NCBI GenBank assembly: GCA_904063045.1
Contig: CAJFCJ010000002.1
Coordinates: 2,068,422-2,132,421, forward strand
DNA from: Dimorphilus gyrociliatus
Lineage: Eukaryota > Annelida > Polychaeta > Dinophilidae
Reading direction: 5' to 3'
Length of the DNA stretch: 64,000 nucleotides
The notes beneath the pieces are model-generated. The model was not told the DNA's origin. It worked only from the letters and a program-made list of their open reading frames with translations, and made no database searches. Shown here one piece after another: positions 25,595 to 39,800 of this stretch. How positions within the stretch are numbered: position 1 is the stretch's first letter; each line of letters starts with the position of its first letter. A program made the translations under genes and the position numbers.

Positions 25595-28500
25595 TTAATA
25601 CAAGAGAATTCTCTTCTCAACGGATTTTCTACAAATCGGACATTCATGCATTCGGTCACCACATAATTGGCATGTTCCGTGCCCGCAAAGGAATATCATA
25701 TTCTTTATCCTATCCATACAAACTGGACAGCAAGTCTGTATAAAAGAGGAAAAGTTAATATCATAATGCGCCAATAAACTTGTATTACGACTGTTAAAGT
25801 AAAAATAAAAGAACCTGATCCTTAATATCTTGCAGCTGTTGCTGTAGCTTTTGAACGTCTTTGATAGAATTATCTGCTCTACCGTTATTCATTATTGTTG
25901 CGCTAGGCGTAGAAGGAGCTGGTGGTGGTGTTCCGCCGCAACATACAACAAATGGCACCATCTTGTCAATATTCGATCGACATTGAACGCATTTCTTCAT
26001 TAGGCTACCGCAGGCTAAATTAAGAAAGCAAATTATTATATAACAGGGCTCTTTGGAAGCGTCCCTATTTGTTTTTAGCTTACTATGACAGGCGCACATG
26101 TGGCCGCAAGGCTTGAAGAGAACGCTAGCCTTCTTGTCCGAGCACACGACGCATTCTTCAATCTGTCAGACACGTGTTTTACTTAAAAAATGAGAAATAT
26201 AAGAATGAGGAAATTTTAAATAACCTTCGTTCTTGATTGTACTGTTTCTTTACACATTAGACACTTTTTCACTCTTGGAGAGCAGAGGGAACAAGTGGTT
26301 ACATGGCCACATGGCCCGAATAAAGTATCTCTTCTTAGGTCTGAACAGACCATACATTCTTCAACGCTTTCGCTTTCGCTACCACAAGATGGCGTGTTCG
26401 CGTGAAGGCTTTGGGGGGCTCTTTCTCTGTGACACTTAACTAGAGTCTTGCACAAATTAGGATCAGGGCATAGATCTAGAGGACTCTGTCCTTTCTTATT
26501 TTTTATTTGTAAATCTGCTCCATTAGCCGCCAAAAAACAGGCGATAGACGCAGAAGACTTTTTGTCTGTCCCTGGTGTTCCTAGTCCCATTAGCAACTTT
26601 CCAACGTCGTGCATATCCTGCAGTTGGCGCAACTGCGATAGCGTATGATGACGTAACGCCTCATGGAGTGGCGTATCTCCATCTTTATCACAAATGTTCA
26701 GATTACAACCTTGTCTTACTAGGAGTCTTACTATCTGCGTATGCTGACGTTCGACCGCAAGATGGAGTGCTGTTTGTTCGTTAACATTCTGAATATCCAT
26801 ATTTGATTTTCCCTGAACAACTAGGAGTTCAGCTACTTCTAAGTGGTTATTTAAAGCTGCTAGGTGCAAAGCTGAAATAGTAAAGAGGAAATGCTTTACA
26901 CTGATAAAATCTCATTTAGTCTAAGACTTATTAAGAACCTGTGTAACCGTCGTCCTTCTTTTCATCCACAAGCCACGGTCTGCTTAGCCTTGATAAGAGT
27001 ATTCTCATGGCACTGTCCGGGATATTTTATAATAAATAAATAGAGAGATGCAGGACTAGAGATTGATAAGCATATGTTTCCTATTAACTAATCTATATCG
27101 ATGATGCAACAAAGGAAAAGAAAGTTGGTTACTTTCTTTGTCTTATTTTATTATCTCTTTATTAGATAATAAAACCAATTGCATGATGGTTTAATCCGAT
27201 CCCGATAAAGCCTTTTGGTTTAATTGCCTCCCATTTTTTAGAAAATCTTTTGGAATATAACTATAGTTCGAGAAATCTGTGAGAGTATGGAAAAACCGAT
27301 CCGTCCCTTAAAAGTGCAAACCTATAGCGGTTACCATAGTTACCATGTGGTACACGGCGGAGGGTCAAGTGTTTATTTTTGGCAAACCGTTCCTTGCATA
27401 GTTCGCAGGAAATATTTTTCTAAATATAGGCCTATGGGGAGAAACGCGGAAAAGAGGCTGGAATCGCAGAAATCGACTATAGGAGGGTGTAAAAAATATC
27501 GTATGGTTATAAATGGAACAGCGAAACGGTTTGTAAGTTTGTAGGCGTTCGCTTTTTATAGACCAAGTTTTTTACAAACAACCTGGCTTTTCAAATATAT
27601 ATATTTATACAATAGCCTTCTAGAATATCTTTTACGCTTCTTAGGCCTCGGATGAAGCCTTCATCGTTAAACAAACCCACCTTTGTTACGGGATGCTATT
27701 GGAAAGTGTCGTTAGAGGACGTCAAACGGTGTACAAACAACTTTCAAATTCAGAACCCTTTTTGGCACCCTCTTATCAGTACTTTTTATATAATATTTTT
27801 AAAAAATCATCATAGATCAAAGACCAACCGCAAAAATAAGTTTATATACGTAACTAAATTCATAGCGTTTTTCGCGCGGTTTTTTTTGCTGTTTACGAAC
27901 CAAATTGAAACCGTATACATTAACAGATTACTCATACATCTCATCGCCGAGAAATCCCGAAAAAAAAAACTTTGGACCAATCAGAGAGATGGAAAAAGCG
28001 GAAACCAGTCTAATATGCAGATTAGACAACGACCCGCGCTGTTGCTATCGCCTTCATTCGACCTCGGCGGACGGCGTTGAAAAGTCAAAATCAATTTGAA
28101 CTGTTCAAACAGTGAACTCTAATCTTTTAGTGTTCATTTGAAACAGAATGGAACCGAATTTGATGTAAGTTTGTGCGATTTTGTTTAACTGTATCGGCCA
28201 TAAAATTTGAGTCTTTGGCTATCTGATATTCTAATTCGAGTCTATTTTTAGAACACCAAACTTTTGCCGCGCCCTCGTTTGTACCAAGATAACTTTAAGC
28301 AGCAGCCCATTCATCCAAACATTGGGTGGCTGTATTTTTAGACTATCAAACTTAAGTTAAAGATGTATTTAAAGTAAAACTAATAGCGATTTTACGATTT
28401 CGATAACGTTTTCATTAACTTGAGCTACCTAAGAAATGCACCATAAAAAAGTACTTTAGTTTAAAAGTCAGTAAAAAGAACTACAAATGGTGTGAAATAA

Positions 28501-30808
28501 GCAGATAAATGTCTTAATTTTTTACCATTGTTCTATTTTTAAAGGAAATATTTTGGATGTTAAAAAAACGAGGAACCGGAACGCCATTTTGTATCACGTG
28601 GTTGAAACCTAACCCGAAACCGTTAAGATAAGACAGAGGTTTGCCTGAGTCTGCTACAAGCATTCGAGTACGAAGGATTGAACCTATTTCAGCGCACTTA
28701 ATGCCCCGTACTTATTTACACTCCATATAAGAGTTATGGAATGTAAAGAAGTATGTCGTGTTTATGCGCAGCATCTTCTAAAACTTGGACAAAAAAAACA
28801 GCACAAAAATGAAAAGATAATTAAAATGCCTTCTTATAAAGACATTTGCACACAAAATGCGCACATTACAAAATAAGGGTAAGCTTTTAATTAGTAATTA
28901 ATTAACACGTTTTCAGGGGATGGAATTGTCAGCAAAACGTGCATTTACATTATTTAGTTTTCCCAAGGTATTTTTCCGCAAACGCAACATAACTCACGCC
29001 ACCTATCGATAGCTATTGCTTTCTAACGCCACCTGTTGGACTGTAAACAGCATCCATCCTCTGCAAAGCAATTTAATCCTAATTTATATGCTAGATTCGA
29101 CTCGTGTGCAAAATTCCCGCTAAATAAAGAGCTTTATAAAGGGAAAAAGGAGAGCAAATTCAAATAGTAGACAGCAATAGAATTGCCTAATTAGGTCAAG
29201 ATATCCCTTGCTGATTTTCGGCGTCGCAACGGCAAAACCGTTCCAGTTGGACGGTCGAACGCGTATATTTACTAGGCTGAGAAAGAAACGCCTAGACTGC
29301 TTAAGATTAGATATATAGTTTCGTATCTGATCGATCTGCACAATGACAGATGAATATCCCGGACTTCTTGGTATGTCCCAAAACAAGCAGTAACAATACC
29401 AGCATAAAAGCGCATCAAAATGCATAAGTTGATTTATCCGCAGATAGGACGATCAGTAATTGCCTTTGGTTGAGATCGTAAAATACATAAAAGTAATCAA
29501 TGGGTAGCGTTAATTTGTGTGTTCTGGGGAATACACGAAATAGAGCGATATCTCTATATTAAATTAATCCTTACACCGTACAATTCTGTTGTTTAATGTC
29601 ATTCGTACTAATCACTAAGTGAACTTGTCATGTCTGAATTTTCAGTTACTGGTCATCTCATCGAAATAAACTAAAATCGTCACGTGACCGTCGAATACGT
29701 AAAGTGAATAGGGCGAGCGCAGTAAATCGAATCAAGCGCTGACAAACAAATGTCGAATGCAAACGTCGACCGTTTCCTACTTCTTTTCTCGATTGTAAAC
29801 ATGAGCTATAAAAATGCGTAGAAAATTGGCAATCGCCAAAAAATCTGCAATTCCTGCCATTTGCAGTTGGGGATTATGGGTCGGTCCGATACAGCATAAT
29901 GACGTTTTCAGCAAAAAAATTGCATATGCATATACGCCCTAATTAGGAGAGGAGCTAGCTTGGTCTAATTTTATAAACCTATATCATATATATATACGCT
30001 ATATAAATAAATTTGGCGCTTATCGACCAATTTAGACAGCGATGCAAAAGTATGAAGCGTTCGCGCGTATACAGAAATAGAGCCGACCGCAACGGCGGCA
30101 GCAATACTGCATCGATTGAGTCAATCTAGTTTTGGCTGTAAAGATGCAGAGCCCTCTGTAGTTGGCCCTCTATTGCAGTTTTTCTCGCACACTTGATGCT
30201 GTCGGATGATACAGCTCATTTCTTATCTTCGTCCAAATTTTTATGTCACTTTCCCCCTCCCCCATTCGCAGTCTAAATGCTATCGTAAGTATAACTAATA
30301 ACGCAAATTTTTTTCAGCAATATCCTCAAAAGTATAAATATTTAATTTGATCATACTGCAAAACTTGCAGGAAAAAAGAACGAATTATTCAGAATAATTT
30401 GTTCTTTTTCTCATTTTTTTCCTTCTTCCCCCTTTTTCTCTTACTCCCTATCTTTATTCCTCTATCTATCTATCTATCTACCCCTCCCTCTTAGTCATTT
30501 ATTCTCCTTTCCTTTCTTTTCGTATATTGGCTATTGCTGATGAATTACAAGTAGAAAAAAAATCTTCCATCTCCCTCATTTTCTATTTATATACAACTTC
30601 ACTTTACGCTCGTTATACATACATAAAATACAATAAGCCGTATCGTACTTTTTGTGAGCTAGAGTCTAAGAATTTTTAGACGTCGCAAATTTATTTTCCT
30701 ACCCGAACCCTCTCGTATAAATTCTACTCATTTCTATTCTATTTTTAAACTCCATCTTTTTTTTTTAAACAAAGATATTTTTTTTCTTTCGACCATACTA
30801 CTTGTATG

Positions 30809-30852
<44 letters not shown>

Positions 30853-33800
30853 TATATCTATATATTTATTTGTATTATATAGGAATTTTCGTTTTTATAT
30901 AAATAACGTTCTAGTGCGAAAAAAAGTAAAAAGACGCTGCTAGGCAGGGTCGTGTAAAAACAAAGCACAGTTCGACAACTGTTCCTAATGAATTAATGTA
31001 TTTTTGTGTCTGTCCCGAAACTCATCAGTTTTGTTTAAAATAGCCTTGCAATTTATCATATCTTTTAATACAGATTCCCTTATTATTATTGTCTGAGAAA
31101 GAAAGAATAATTTCTTTCTATTTATATAGACTTAATATATTACGTAGTGTGTATCTTTACTAAAATATTTAAAAAAGAACGTGAGAAATTGAGAGAGCGA
31201 GAGAGGGTGGGAGAGTGAGTAAGAAAGAGAAACGTTGTGCGCAAATTCCAACTATATCTAACGAATGCATCGGAATTTGAATTATATTATACGTATAATC
31301 ATTATTTTTGTTGTTGAAAAAATGAGTTTATAGTTAACGTTTTACTATTACAATGATGTTAAAGAGGCCGAGAGCATTTGTTAAATTGCAACATTCTTTT
31401 TTCTTCCCATACAGCATCTCAGTGTTCCCAGAGGGAAAGGGGAAATATCGTAAAAAACGCCAACATTATCCCCTTAGATCAGCTCTCGTTTGGGGAGAAT
31501 GAAGAATGAGCGAGGAAAAAACTATATGAGCGATCGAAAAAAATTGCAGCGTTATAAGACGGACGTCTCTTCTGAGTTTGGCGACAGAAATCAATAATTG
31601 CAGATCGGACAAGATCTGCTCTGGATTTCGGTTTTGTTTGTTCGTGTTATTTTTATCGGCGGGCTGACTGGCCGGCTGGCCGGCAGTAGACGCCCTAGTT
31701 TGTCCGAGCTAAATTTCCCAATTGGACGCTCGAAAGGCGTCAGCCGGGATAACGACGCCTATTTTGTAAGTAAGCTGATATTAGACGCCGTCCTACCGTG
31801 CAATTCGTTAATTAGGATTTTGTGTAAAAGAACGATAAGTCGTAGCGCGTTGGGATATCTGTGTACCAATAGCTTAATCAAGCCACTACTATTAATTTTT
31901 ATGTTTTCTCAACAGATGGCGTCATATTTCAAGAAGAAAGTAATGACTATATAAGGGGCATACACTCAGAGTTGGTTGCGATGTGGCCAAATTGTAAGAA
32001 TAGAGCAATTGGTCCCCTTCAACCAGCTGTGTGCATTGCCCGAATTCTTCGGCTTATTTCCGTATGTTTACATTTACATAAATTAAGAGCGGAAATAAAC
32101 GCTTTTCTACAAACCTGGGATTTCCTCTAAGCGCCGCGTGATGTAATGCATTAAATCCGTTATTATTAGCGACCGTCATATCGGCGTGGTGATCTAATAA
32201 CAACGTCAGCATGTCGTCCCTCTTTTTGCTTATCGAGTCGTGCAACGGAGCGTCGCCTTCTATATCCTGTCGGGCGTTCATTCAGATTATAGAATGTCAA
32301 ATGTATTGAGTTGTTCTATTCTTTTTCTTTTCCAATCATTGAACCCAAAAAGATTTAAGACAATGTTACCTGTAAGCTTGGATGACAGCTTAATTTTAAT
32401 AACATCTTCACAACACCAATATGTCCTTTATTCACTGCTATATGTAAAGCGGTTTGTCGTCTCTTATTCCTAGAGTTAAGATCGCATCCGGCACTATATA
32501 GTAACTCTATAGCTAAGGGTTCGTCACCAAAAGCAGCGTGATGTATTGAACGGTCTCCATCCTTATCTTCTACTTCCAAATCGACATTGTACTTTATCAA
32601 TACTTTAATCACATCCAGATGACCATTTTGTGACGCCGCTTGCAGTGCTGTGTGACCAGCAAAGACGCCATTTACATCCGCTTCCGGACACTTTCTTGTT
32701 AAAATATCTTCGACTTTTTGTGAATCTCCATTCGCAGCACTCTTCACTAAATCTTCATTGACATCGCCGCTTACGTGTGTTTCAAATAATTTTTTTAAGA
32801 GGGCTCCCAAACGCTCTAAATAAGAAATTTAAGAGAAGCATAGATTTTACATTAAAGCGTCCTAAAAGAGATCAAAGTCAATACTATTAGTACTATTGTC
32901 GACGCCACCTGACTTTCAAAAGTCTAGTTGCGTGGAAAGCAAGTGTACCACAAGAATATAACCCTAATATGAAGGCTAAGACTTACCTCCAGCTGTATGA
33001 CCGACAGTGGCTCCATCTGCCGAAGCCACTTTCGTGACGGCTAAGGGATTATATGTCCATGAGGTGCCACAAACTTCCACTTTCAAGTCGTTGTCGTGAT
33101 AAATTTGTTGGACTCGGCCAATCTTGCCCAATGTCTTTTAAATAAGGAGATACATATCAAGTTAGATTATAGAAACATAAAAGGACCGAAGGGTTAACAT
33201 ATACGATCAAATTTGACTTACTGGCAGCATAGCCTCTGCCCATTCTCCGTGTCCTCTCTGCAGCGACTTAATCCTTTCAATATCGCTGCAAATCTGAACT
33301 ATATCCCCAACAGAGAAATTCGTATTAGCGGATGAATTTTCAGACGAGCTTGCCGAACTAGGTAAGGTATTAGCTTTGGTCAAGACAGCTGGGTTAAAAG
33401 TCCATCTGCAAAAAGGAAAAGGACATAGAAATAAAAGTATCACTAATAGGCGGCAATTTTTCCGCTTTTATTTAGTCGCGCAGAAAATTTCATATAAGTA
33501 AATCGATTCCATTAGATAAAGACCTTTTTTTCTCTGTTTTATACAAGGACAACGCTGAATCGTCTCTTTGAAGTGCAACGTTTTTTACTGGTGTATCAAT
33601 TCGACGGTCTTTATGTAAACCAAATGAATTTAGTGTTGTAGGTAACGGATAAAAGTTGTTGTACGATCTAGCCATACTAGCTAACGTTTGATCAGACTAC
33701 ACTAGAAGGCCTATGATGTTTACCTCGGTATATTGTTATATTTTAATGGTTACCGTACTTAAAAAGAAGATTAGCAAAGTATGAAGTGCATGTCTTGTCT

Positions 33801-36800
33801 CATAATGAAATGACGATTTTTTAAAATTGATTTGGCAATGTAACAAATATTTTTTTAATTAATATTTCATTCTAATTCTTATCAACTAACCTATTTCCAC
33901 TAGGATAGGAAACAACAATATCGTAGTCTTCGTCAATGCCAACAACGTTGCCAGTAGTTCCCAAGCACTTTATGTGTTAAGGAATAAGGTTGTTTTTATA
34001 TCAAAGTAAAAATATGCTATATGGATTTTTTATTACCTCAAACATGCCATCCGTCCATCCACCGTGACCATGTTGCAGGGTTTGAACAATTTCTAAATCG
34101 AGATCAACATTAACTTGATCTCCCATAGCTAATCCACCAGCTCCAGACCTAGTCCCAGTCGCTTGTTCTCCTAAAATATTATTAATTTTATTAAATTGCA
34201 AACAGCATATTTCATTAGTTTAAATTCAAACTTTGATATAATTAGATTCGCAAATATCAGAAGAATAAATTATACATCTAATACTATCAAGAGATTTTAT
34301 TCGGTGCCAATTATTAAATGATAATAGAAGAGATAAAAGTAAAGAAAAAAACTCAACCTAAAAGTGGAAGATGATCTCTGTAGCATTGTGATCCCTTGGC
34401 ATCGCTAACCACCTTCAGATCAGCCTTAAAAAATATTAAAATAGTCAATAGATTAGTCTTTGATTCTGTGCTACTTGATTATGTATGCAAATTTAAAAAA
34501 CAAGTAAGCTATATAGCAATAATGAATATTTCAAATAGATATACAAAAGAATAAAAGCTTAAGTTTCAATCGACAATAATCCTAGAATGGTTAGAGGAAG
34601 TTCTTTTTAAGACTATTATTAGACTAATCAATCGGATAAAGATTCGGAATAAAGTATCATTTTTAAAGTATTTGGTTTTTGTTTTGGAAAGTTGGAATCC
34701 TTTTTAAAACTTGTAAGGCGGAAACGTCAATTGTAATCCTCCGCCAGTAAGTAACAGTTTAGACGTATCTAAAAGTGAATGTTCATCTTACCATTCCTTC
34801 AAAGCCACTCCTATATAAATTTTTTGTTCCTATGTCCCATAGTACGTAAGCAGCACTACGAGGAGATTGGGCAGCCCAATCTTGAATTTCGCTAACTTTT
34901 CCCCGTCTCCCATTGCCGCCGTCCTGATCTTCCCATTGCCAATCAACTCCCCTAACAACTCTTGCACCAGGGAATATGCCGCGAGTAGTGATTTTTTTAC
35001 TTTTTCGCCTCATTTCCATCAATACCCTAAAAGGAGGAATAAATTTACAGAATGACGTAAAGGGAAAAAGGTTAATAAAAATATATTGAACAGAAAATTA
35101 CCTATCTCCTCCAGGTGTAGCAATCCTATGAAACCTATGTCTAAGATTATGTTTATCGTTGTGATAGCAAACAGAACACAATTCGAAATTAATACAATCG
35201 GAGCATTTCCATCGTATGCCATAAATCGGCTGTTGTCTACAGGAATCGCACGTCGTGCCGTCATGTTTGCTACCTGTTAATTGAATAAAAAATTATTGTT
35301 TGAATGCAAGGCAAAATCTATATTTGTAGATAAAAAAAATATTCAGTATAAAGGCTAAGAATAATTTAGATTATTCATTGAATTTTTGATACCCTGAAAA
35401 ATTGGGGCCAAAAAAGGAAACGACTTAGATATATTCTATGCACTAGTTTAATATACTACTGGAAACGGCAACGTGTAATTTAACCTACTTAAAATAATGT
35501 TATTTATTAGTCTTTTTCTACATCGGGAAAAATCTCACGAAGTGATTCAGTAATACAAGGATGCGTTTCCTTAAAACCAGCTGTAATTTCGATCTATGTA
35601 AGGAACTGCAATCCATCAACACCGACGCCAAAAAGTATTAATTCAGACAGTTGCAATCAAGAAAAACAGAGAAAAACAGGGAATCTTTAAGTATTAAGTT
35701 TATCAACCCTAATATTGAATTAAAATAAAAAATTTAAGTACAATCTAACAAATTTATTAACTTGTAAAAGAAAAGATCAATATTATGTTTGATATTCTAA
35801 AGTTTTTTTACTTCCAGTTATTTTCTATAAATACATAGCAGACCCTTGCTTTTAGAGCAATTTGCTATATAAAATTCGTCCAATTGTTTGTAAGTAGGCC
35901 CAAAGACATAACATTTATCAGCGGGATATTCCCAACTAGATCTAAATTGCAAATCTGTATCCAGAGCTATTAATTTTCCAGTGGATTGGGAATATATTAA
36001 GAAACCTCCATCCATAGTTGGATATATGGAAAAGGTTTGAACACTCGTCTTAAATTCTTTTAATTGCTTCTGAGTGGTGGAACTATATAGAGAAATGGAG
36101 GTCCTCTTTGTTGATAGAATATTAAAAAATTTTGGGTCATTGACGTGAGTTTCAATTAAAACATCTCCACTCTTTGTTGGTAATAAATTTTTGACTGAAC
36201 TCTGCATTTGAAAAGCCTGTATGAACTTTGAACCTTTATATAGCCAAACGGTTTTCTTATCTTCTGACAAACAAGTAATCAAAACCTGACCATTATGCGA
36301 AAGATTTACAGTAAAAGTTGAGATATTTTGCTTGATGAATTCATTACTTTGCAAGCCAAGCATGATATGCCCTTGAGTGATATCATGAACATAAACTTCC
36401 CCTTTAATGACACATAGATCGCCTAATTCTGATTTGGTTGAATATAGCTTGGTGACATTGCCGTCGAAATCTGTAAATTTTATAGAGTAGGTTTTAGAGA
36501 GTGTAACTTGTCTCTTTGAATCGACATTATAAATTCCATCCTCGTTAATAAAAACGCTATCGCACTTCTTAAAATCCATCTGCCTGCTATTTACAAATGC
36601 TCCTAGGTTTCTAAAACCATCTCTTGCTTGGACGAGTGATCCTGATATGTATAATTCTCCAGTAATTTTCGTATCCAAAACGCTTCCTGGGGTACCTGGT
36701 TTGAAATTGAATACCATTTCGGACCTTTTCATATCTTCCCCTGGATTAATACCAGCATTCTGATAGTTTACATATGAATTTTCCAGAATTTCAATTAAAT

Positions 36801-39800
36801 TTCGCTTTTCGGCATTTACATATGCTATGATCTGATCAAAGTGCTCATTAATGCTATTCTCTACTAACGACTTTTGCATGCTAAGGACATCAGATTGATC
36901 AGGTAACTTCGGATACAGACCATCTTCCCTTCTAGCGTAATTTGCAATATCAATAATATTATGACCAATGTGCGAGATTGAAGCACAGATGTTACAAGCT
37001 AGTCTGTAGTCACAATTCAAGCATATATAATTAATTTCGACCAAATGTTGTAGACATAACGCCCGAGCCTCTGTGTCATCTGCAGGTACCTTTGATTCTT
37101 TACAAGACGGGCATAATCCAGTACTATCAGAGTTCATATACCTTTTAAGACAATAGTCACAAAAAGTATGGGAACAGATAAAATTTGTAGGACTGCTAGC
37201 CTTCCATTCCATAAAACATTCACCACATTTCAGAGTACTCTGAGAAAAATTGTTAGACATAGCCATGTTAATGTTGTTCTATAGATGCTCGAAGAGTGTT
37301 TGAACACAAAGTGAGTAATTCTGGTTTATATACCTGGGCTGTGAGTCATAGGTCTTATCATTGTTTATAGCCTGCATGTGTTTCATTTGCACGTCGAAGT
37401 GAGTCATCCGTTACAATATAAGACCGTAGAAAATCGATAAGGTCTACATCTACGTTATACTTTTAATTTTTATTGCTTAATAGAAATAAACATAGAGTTT
37501 ACGCGAACGTCGATTAACTTAATGAGAGGGGAGAATACTTTTGAACCATTCCCCCACCTCTAGAGATTTTACCAATATAAAGTTCTTTTAGTTGACTGTG
37601 CGTTGGAACACATAAAAACGAGGGCTCAGAACTTAACAAAAACGTTGACATAACCCTTAACTTCGAATCAAGAGAATAAACTTTCAATTCATTAATACCC
37701 AGTACTAGGACGCCTCCATCTATCGTTGGCTGAATAAATAATTTCTGCTGAACTGTAGTAAATTCATTTGTTATCTCCTTCGTTGACCTATTAATAATAG
37801 CTATTACTGATTCAGTCGTTTTAAACAACCAGAAGACAGTTTTTCTTCTTTGCTTAACAATAAGAATATCTCCTTTCGACGTGGGGAAAACACTTTCTAT
37901 TCGTTCCTTTAGATGAAATATATCCAGCAACTTTTTTCCTTTGTATAGCCAAACAGTTTGTTTATCAAGTGACAAACAGGTTATTAATATAGCTTTAGTA
38001 GAACTCATTCTCGCCGAAAATGTACTAATCTTTTGCTCAATAACGTCTCCCGAATTTAAACCTAAATGTATGCAACTATTTTTTACGTTATGAACGAATA
38101 CTTCCCCATTTATTGCAAACAATATCCCAAGTTCGTTCTTTGTTTGATAGAGTGTTTCAGTTTTTGACGTTTTAAAACTCAGATAATTTACCTTATAGGT
38201 TTTACTGGAGAATAAATTTTTTATTGTTTCTACTGTGTAAATTCCGTCTTCATTAACGAAGAACCAAGTACACTCTGGTATTGTGGTTGTGTTTTTAACA
38301 ATGAAAGATGAAATATCGTTTAGGGCAGGTGGAGATTTTTCAAATAATTCATCAGGTACTGATACTTCACCGATAATTTTTGCATTTGAAATATCTTCAA
38401 CACAACCTTCTCTGTAATAGAACATGCTATTCAGCGTCTCCTTGTTCAGTATTCTTCTTAGTTCTTTTGATAAATCTACACTATTTTGTCCTTTGGTTTG
38501 AGAGAGTTGAATCAAATAATTTGAATAATTAGACTGAGTATTCTCCAATGAATCTAAAATAGTCTGCTTTTCCTCTTGTAAACGGAGGGTTAACTTTTCA
38601 AAATGACTTTCGACGTTTTTAACTGTTGTCATTTTACAATCAGTTAATACTTTAATTGCATTTTGAATTCTTTGGGCCTTTGGACAATCTTTCACTGCTT
38701 CACGTAAATGTTTCTTTGCTGATTCATTTTCATGTGTTTGATTTAGATGGCTTTCGGAAAGGCAAATGGGGCATGTAATGTTTTCTTTAGGAGAAGCCAT
38801 TATTTGTAGCACACAATCCGAGCAAAATACATGAGAACACGTGCTAAAAGATTGTACAGTGTTATATTCTTGCAAAAGTAGCTGACAAAAACTACAGTTT
38901 TGAGAAATAGCAGATTCAGCCATCACGGTTAAATAATTTCGAGGATAGTATTTCAATATTAAATTTACGATTGATGATATTTCCTTTCTTTCTTAAAGTT
39001 GATATTTAGCCTTTAATACTATCTCGTGTCTGATAATTCAATTTTACCTAGCAGCAATCTAACACACAGCTGTCACGTGAGGGGGGGACTTTTACAGGAT
39101 ATGACGTCATATCAATTTAAAATGGGAAATCTCGTTGAGGTGTTATCATTTAATATGTAATCTTTACGGATTGTTAAATATAAATTTATGATTACTAATT
39201 AGTAACCATTAAAAAATAATGCAAATTTTAAAGTAAAAAAATAAAAGATTCAGATAAAAAAACATAGTTTTAATTTCTCTCTATCTATATATAAATTCAT
39301 TATAAATTCTGTTGTGTAACATTGCAACACAACTTTTTCATTATAAAGAGATTAATTGATCATTTTTTTAATAAACATAGCACAATATATATATATGTAT
39401 ATATATTAAAATAATTAACAACATTCTATTCCCTTCCCTTCTCCCTACAAGCTTTGTAATATTCCTTTATTTCTATCAACGTTACTCAATTTTTTACTGT
39501 TCTATTTAATTTTTCTTATTAAATTAATAATTTGTTAAAGATGAAATACACGAAAGTTAAATATTAAAACGTTCTATATAATTAAAAATGAAGGAAATTA
39601 TAAATAATAGAGAAATATATCTATTAGATCACATCGAAAAAAGAGAACGTTCTTTAAAATGTTATAGAGTAATATCGTTTTCTATAGATATTATAATATT
39701 TCTGGATTAAATGTTACTAGTGTACATTTAAAAAAATTGGAGGGAAGAGGAGAGGCAGTGGGTGATGGGGTGTAAATAGAAAAAATATAAATACATTCTA

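Larger units (their letters stand above)
27013..32114. other. MIB1 intron 11: 5.1 kb complex non-coding DNA, candidate regulatory region
   Basis: This intron differs from other non-coding stretches of the window. It is visibly richer in G+C and CpG (for example 27290-27560, 29640-29900 and 31430-31850) and poor in microsatellites, apart from a TA tract at 30811-30849. Open frames of 85, 142 and 118 codons (27287-27544, 27652-28080, 31598-31954) carry no recognisable family and no splice partners, so I do not call them genes. It has a CCAATCA box at 27977-27983, a GTCACGTGAC palindrome at 29679-29688 and a POU-type palindrome at 29920-29931. Enhancers, an alternative promoter or a non-coding RNA are all possible. 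Confidence 0.5.

Noticed and set aside
27652-28080. 142-codon frame in MIB1 intron 11
   Set aside because: Starts with ATG but its composition is not protein-like, there is no recognisable domain, and no splice sites extend it.
28675-28684. GGTTCAATCC on the minus strand, a tRNA B-box look-alike
   Set aside because: No matching A-box, no cloverleaf and no terminator at the expected distances.
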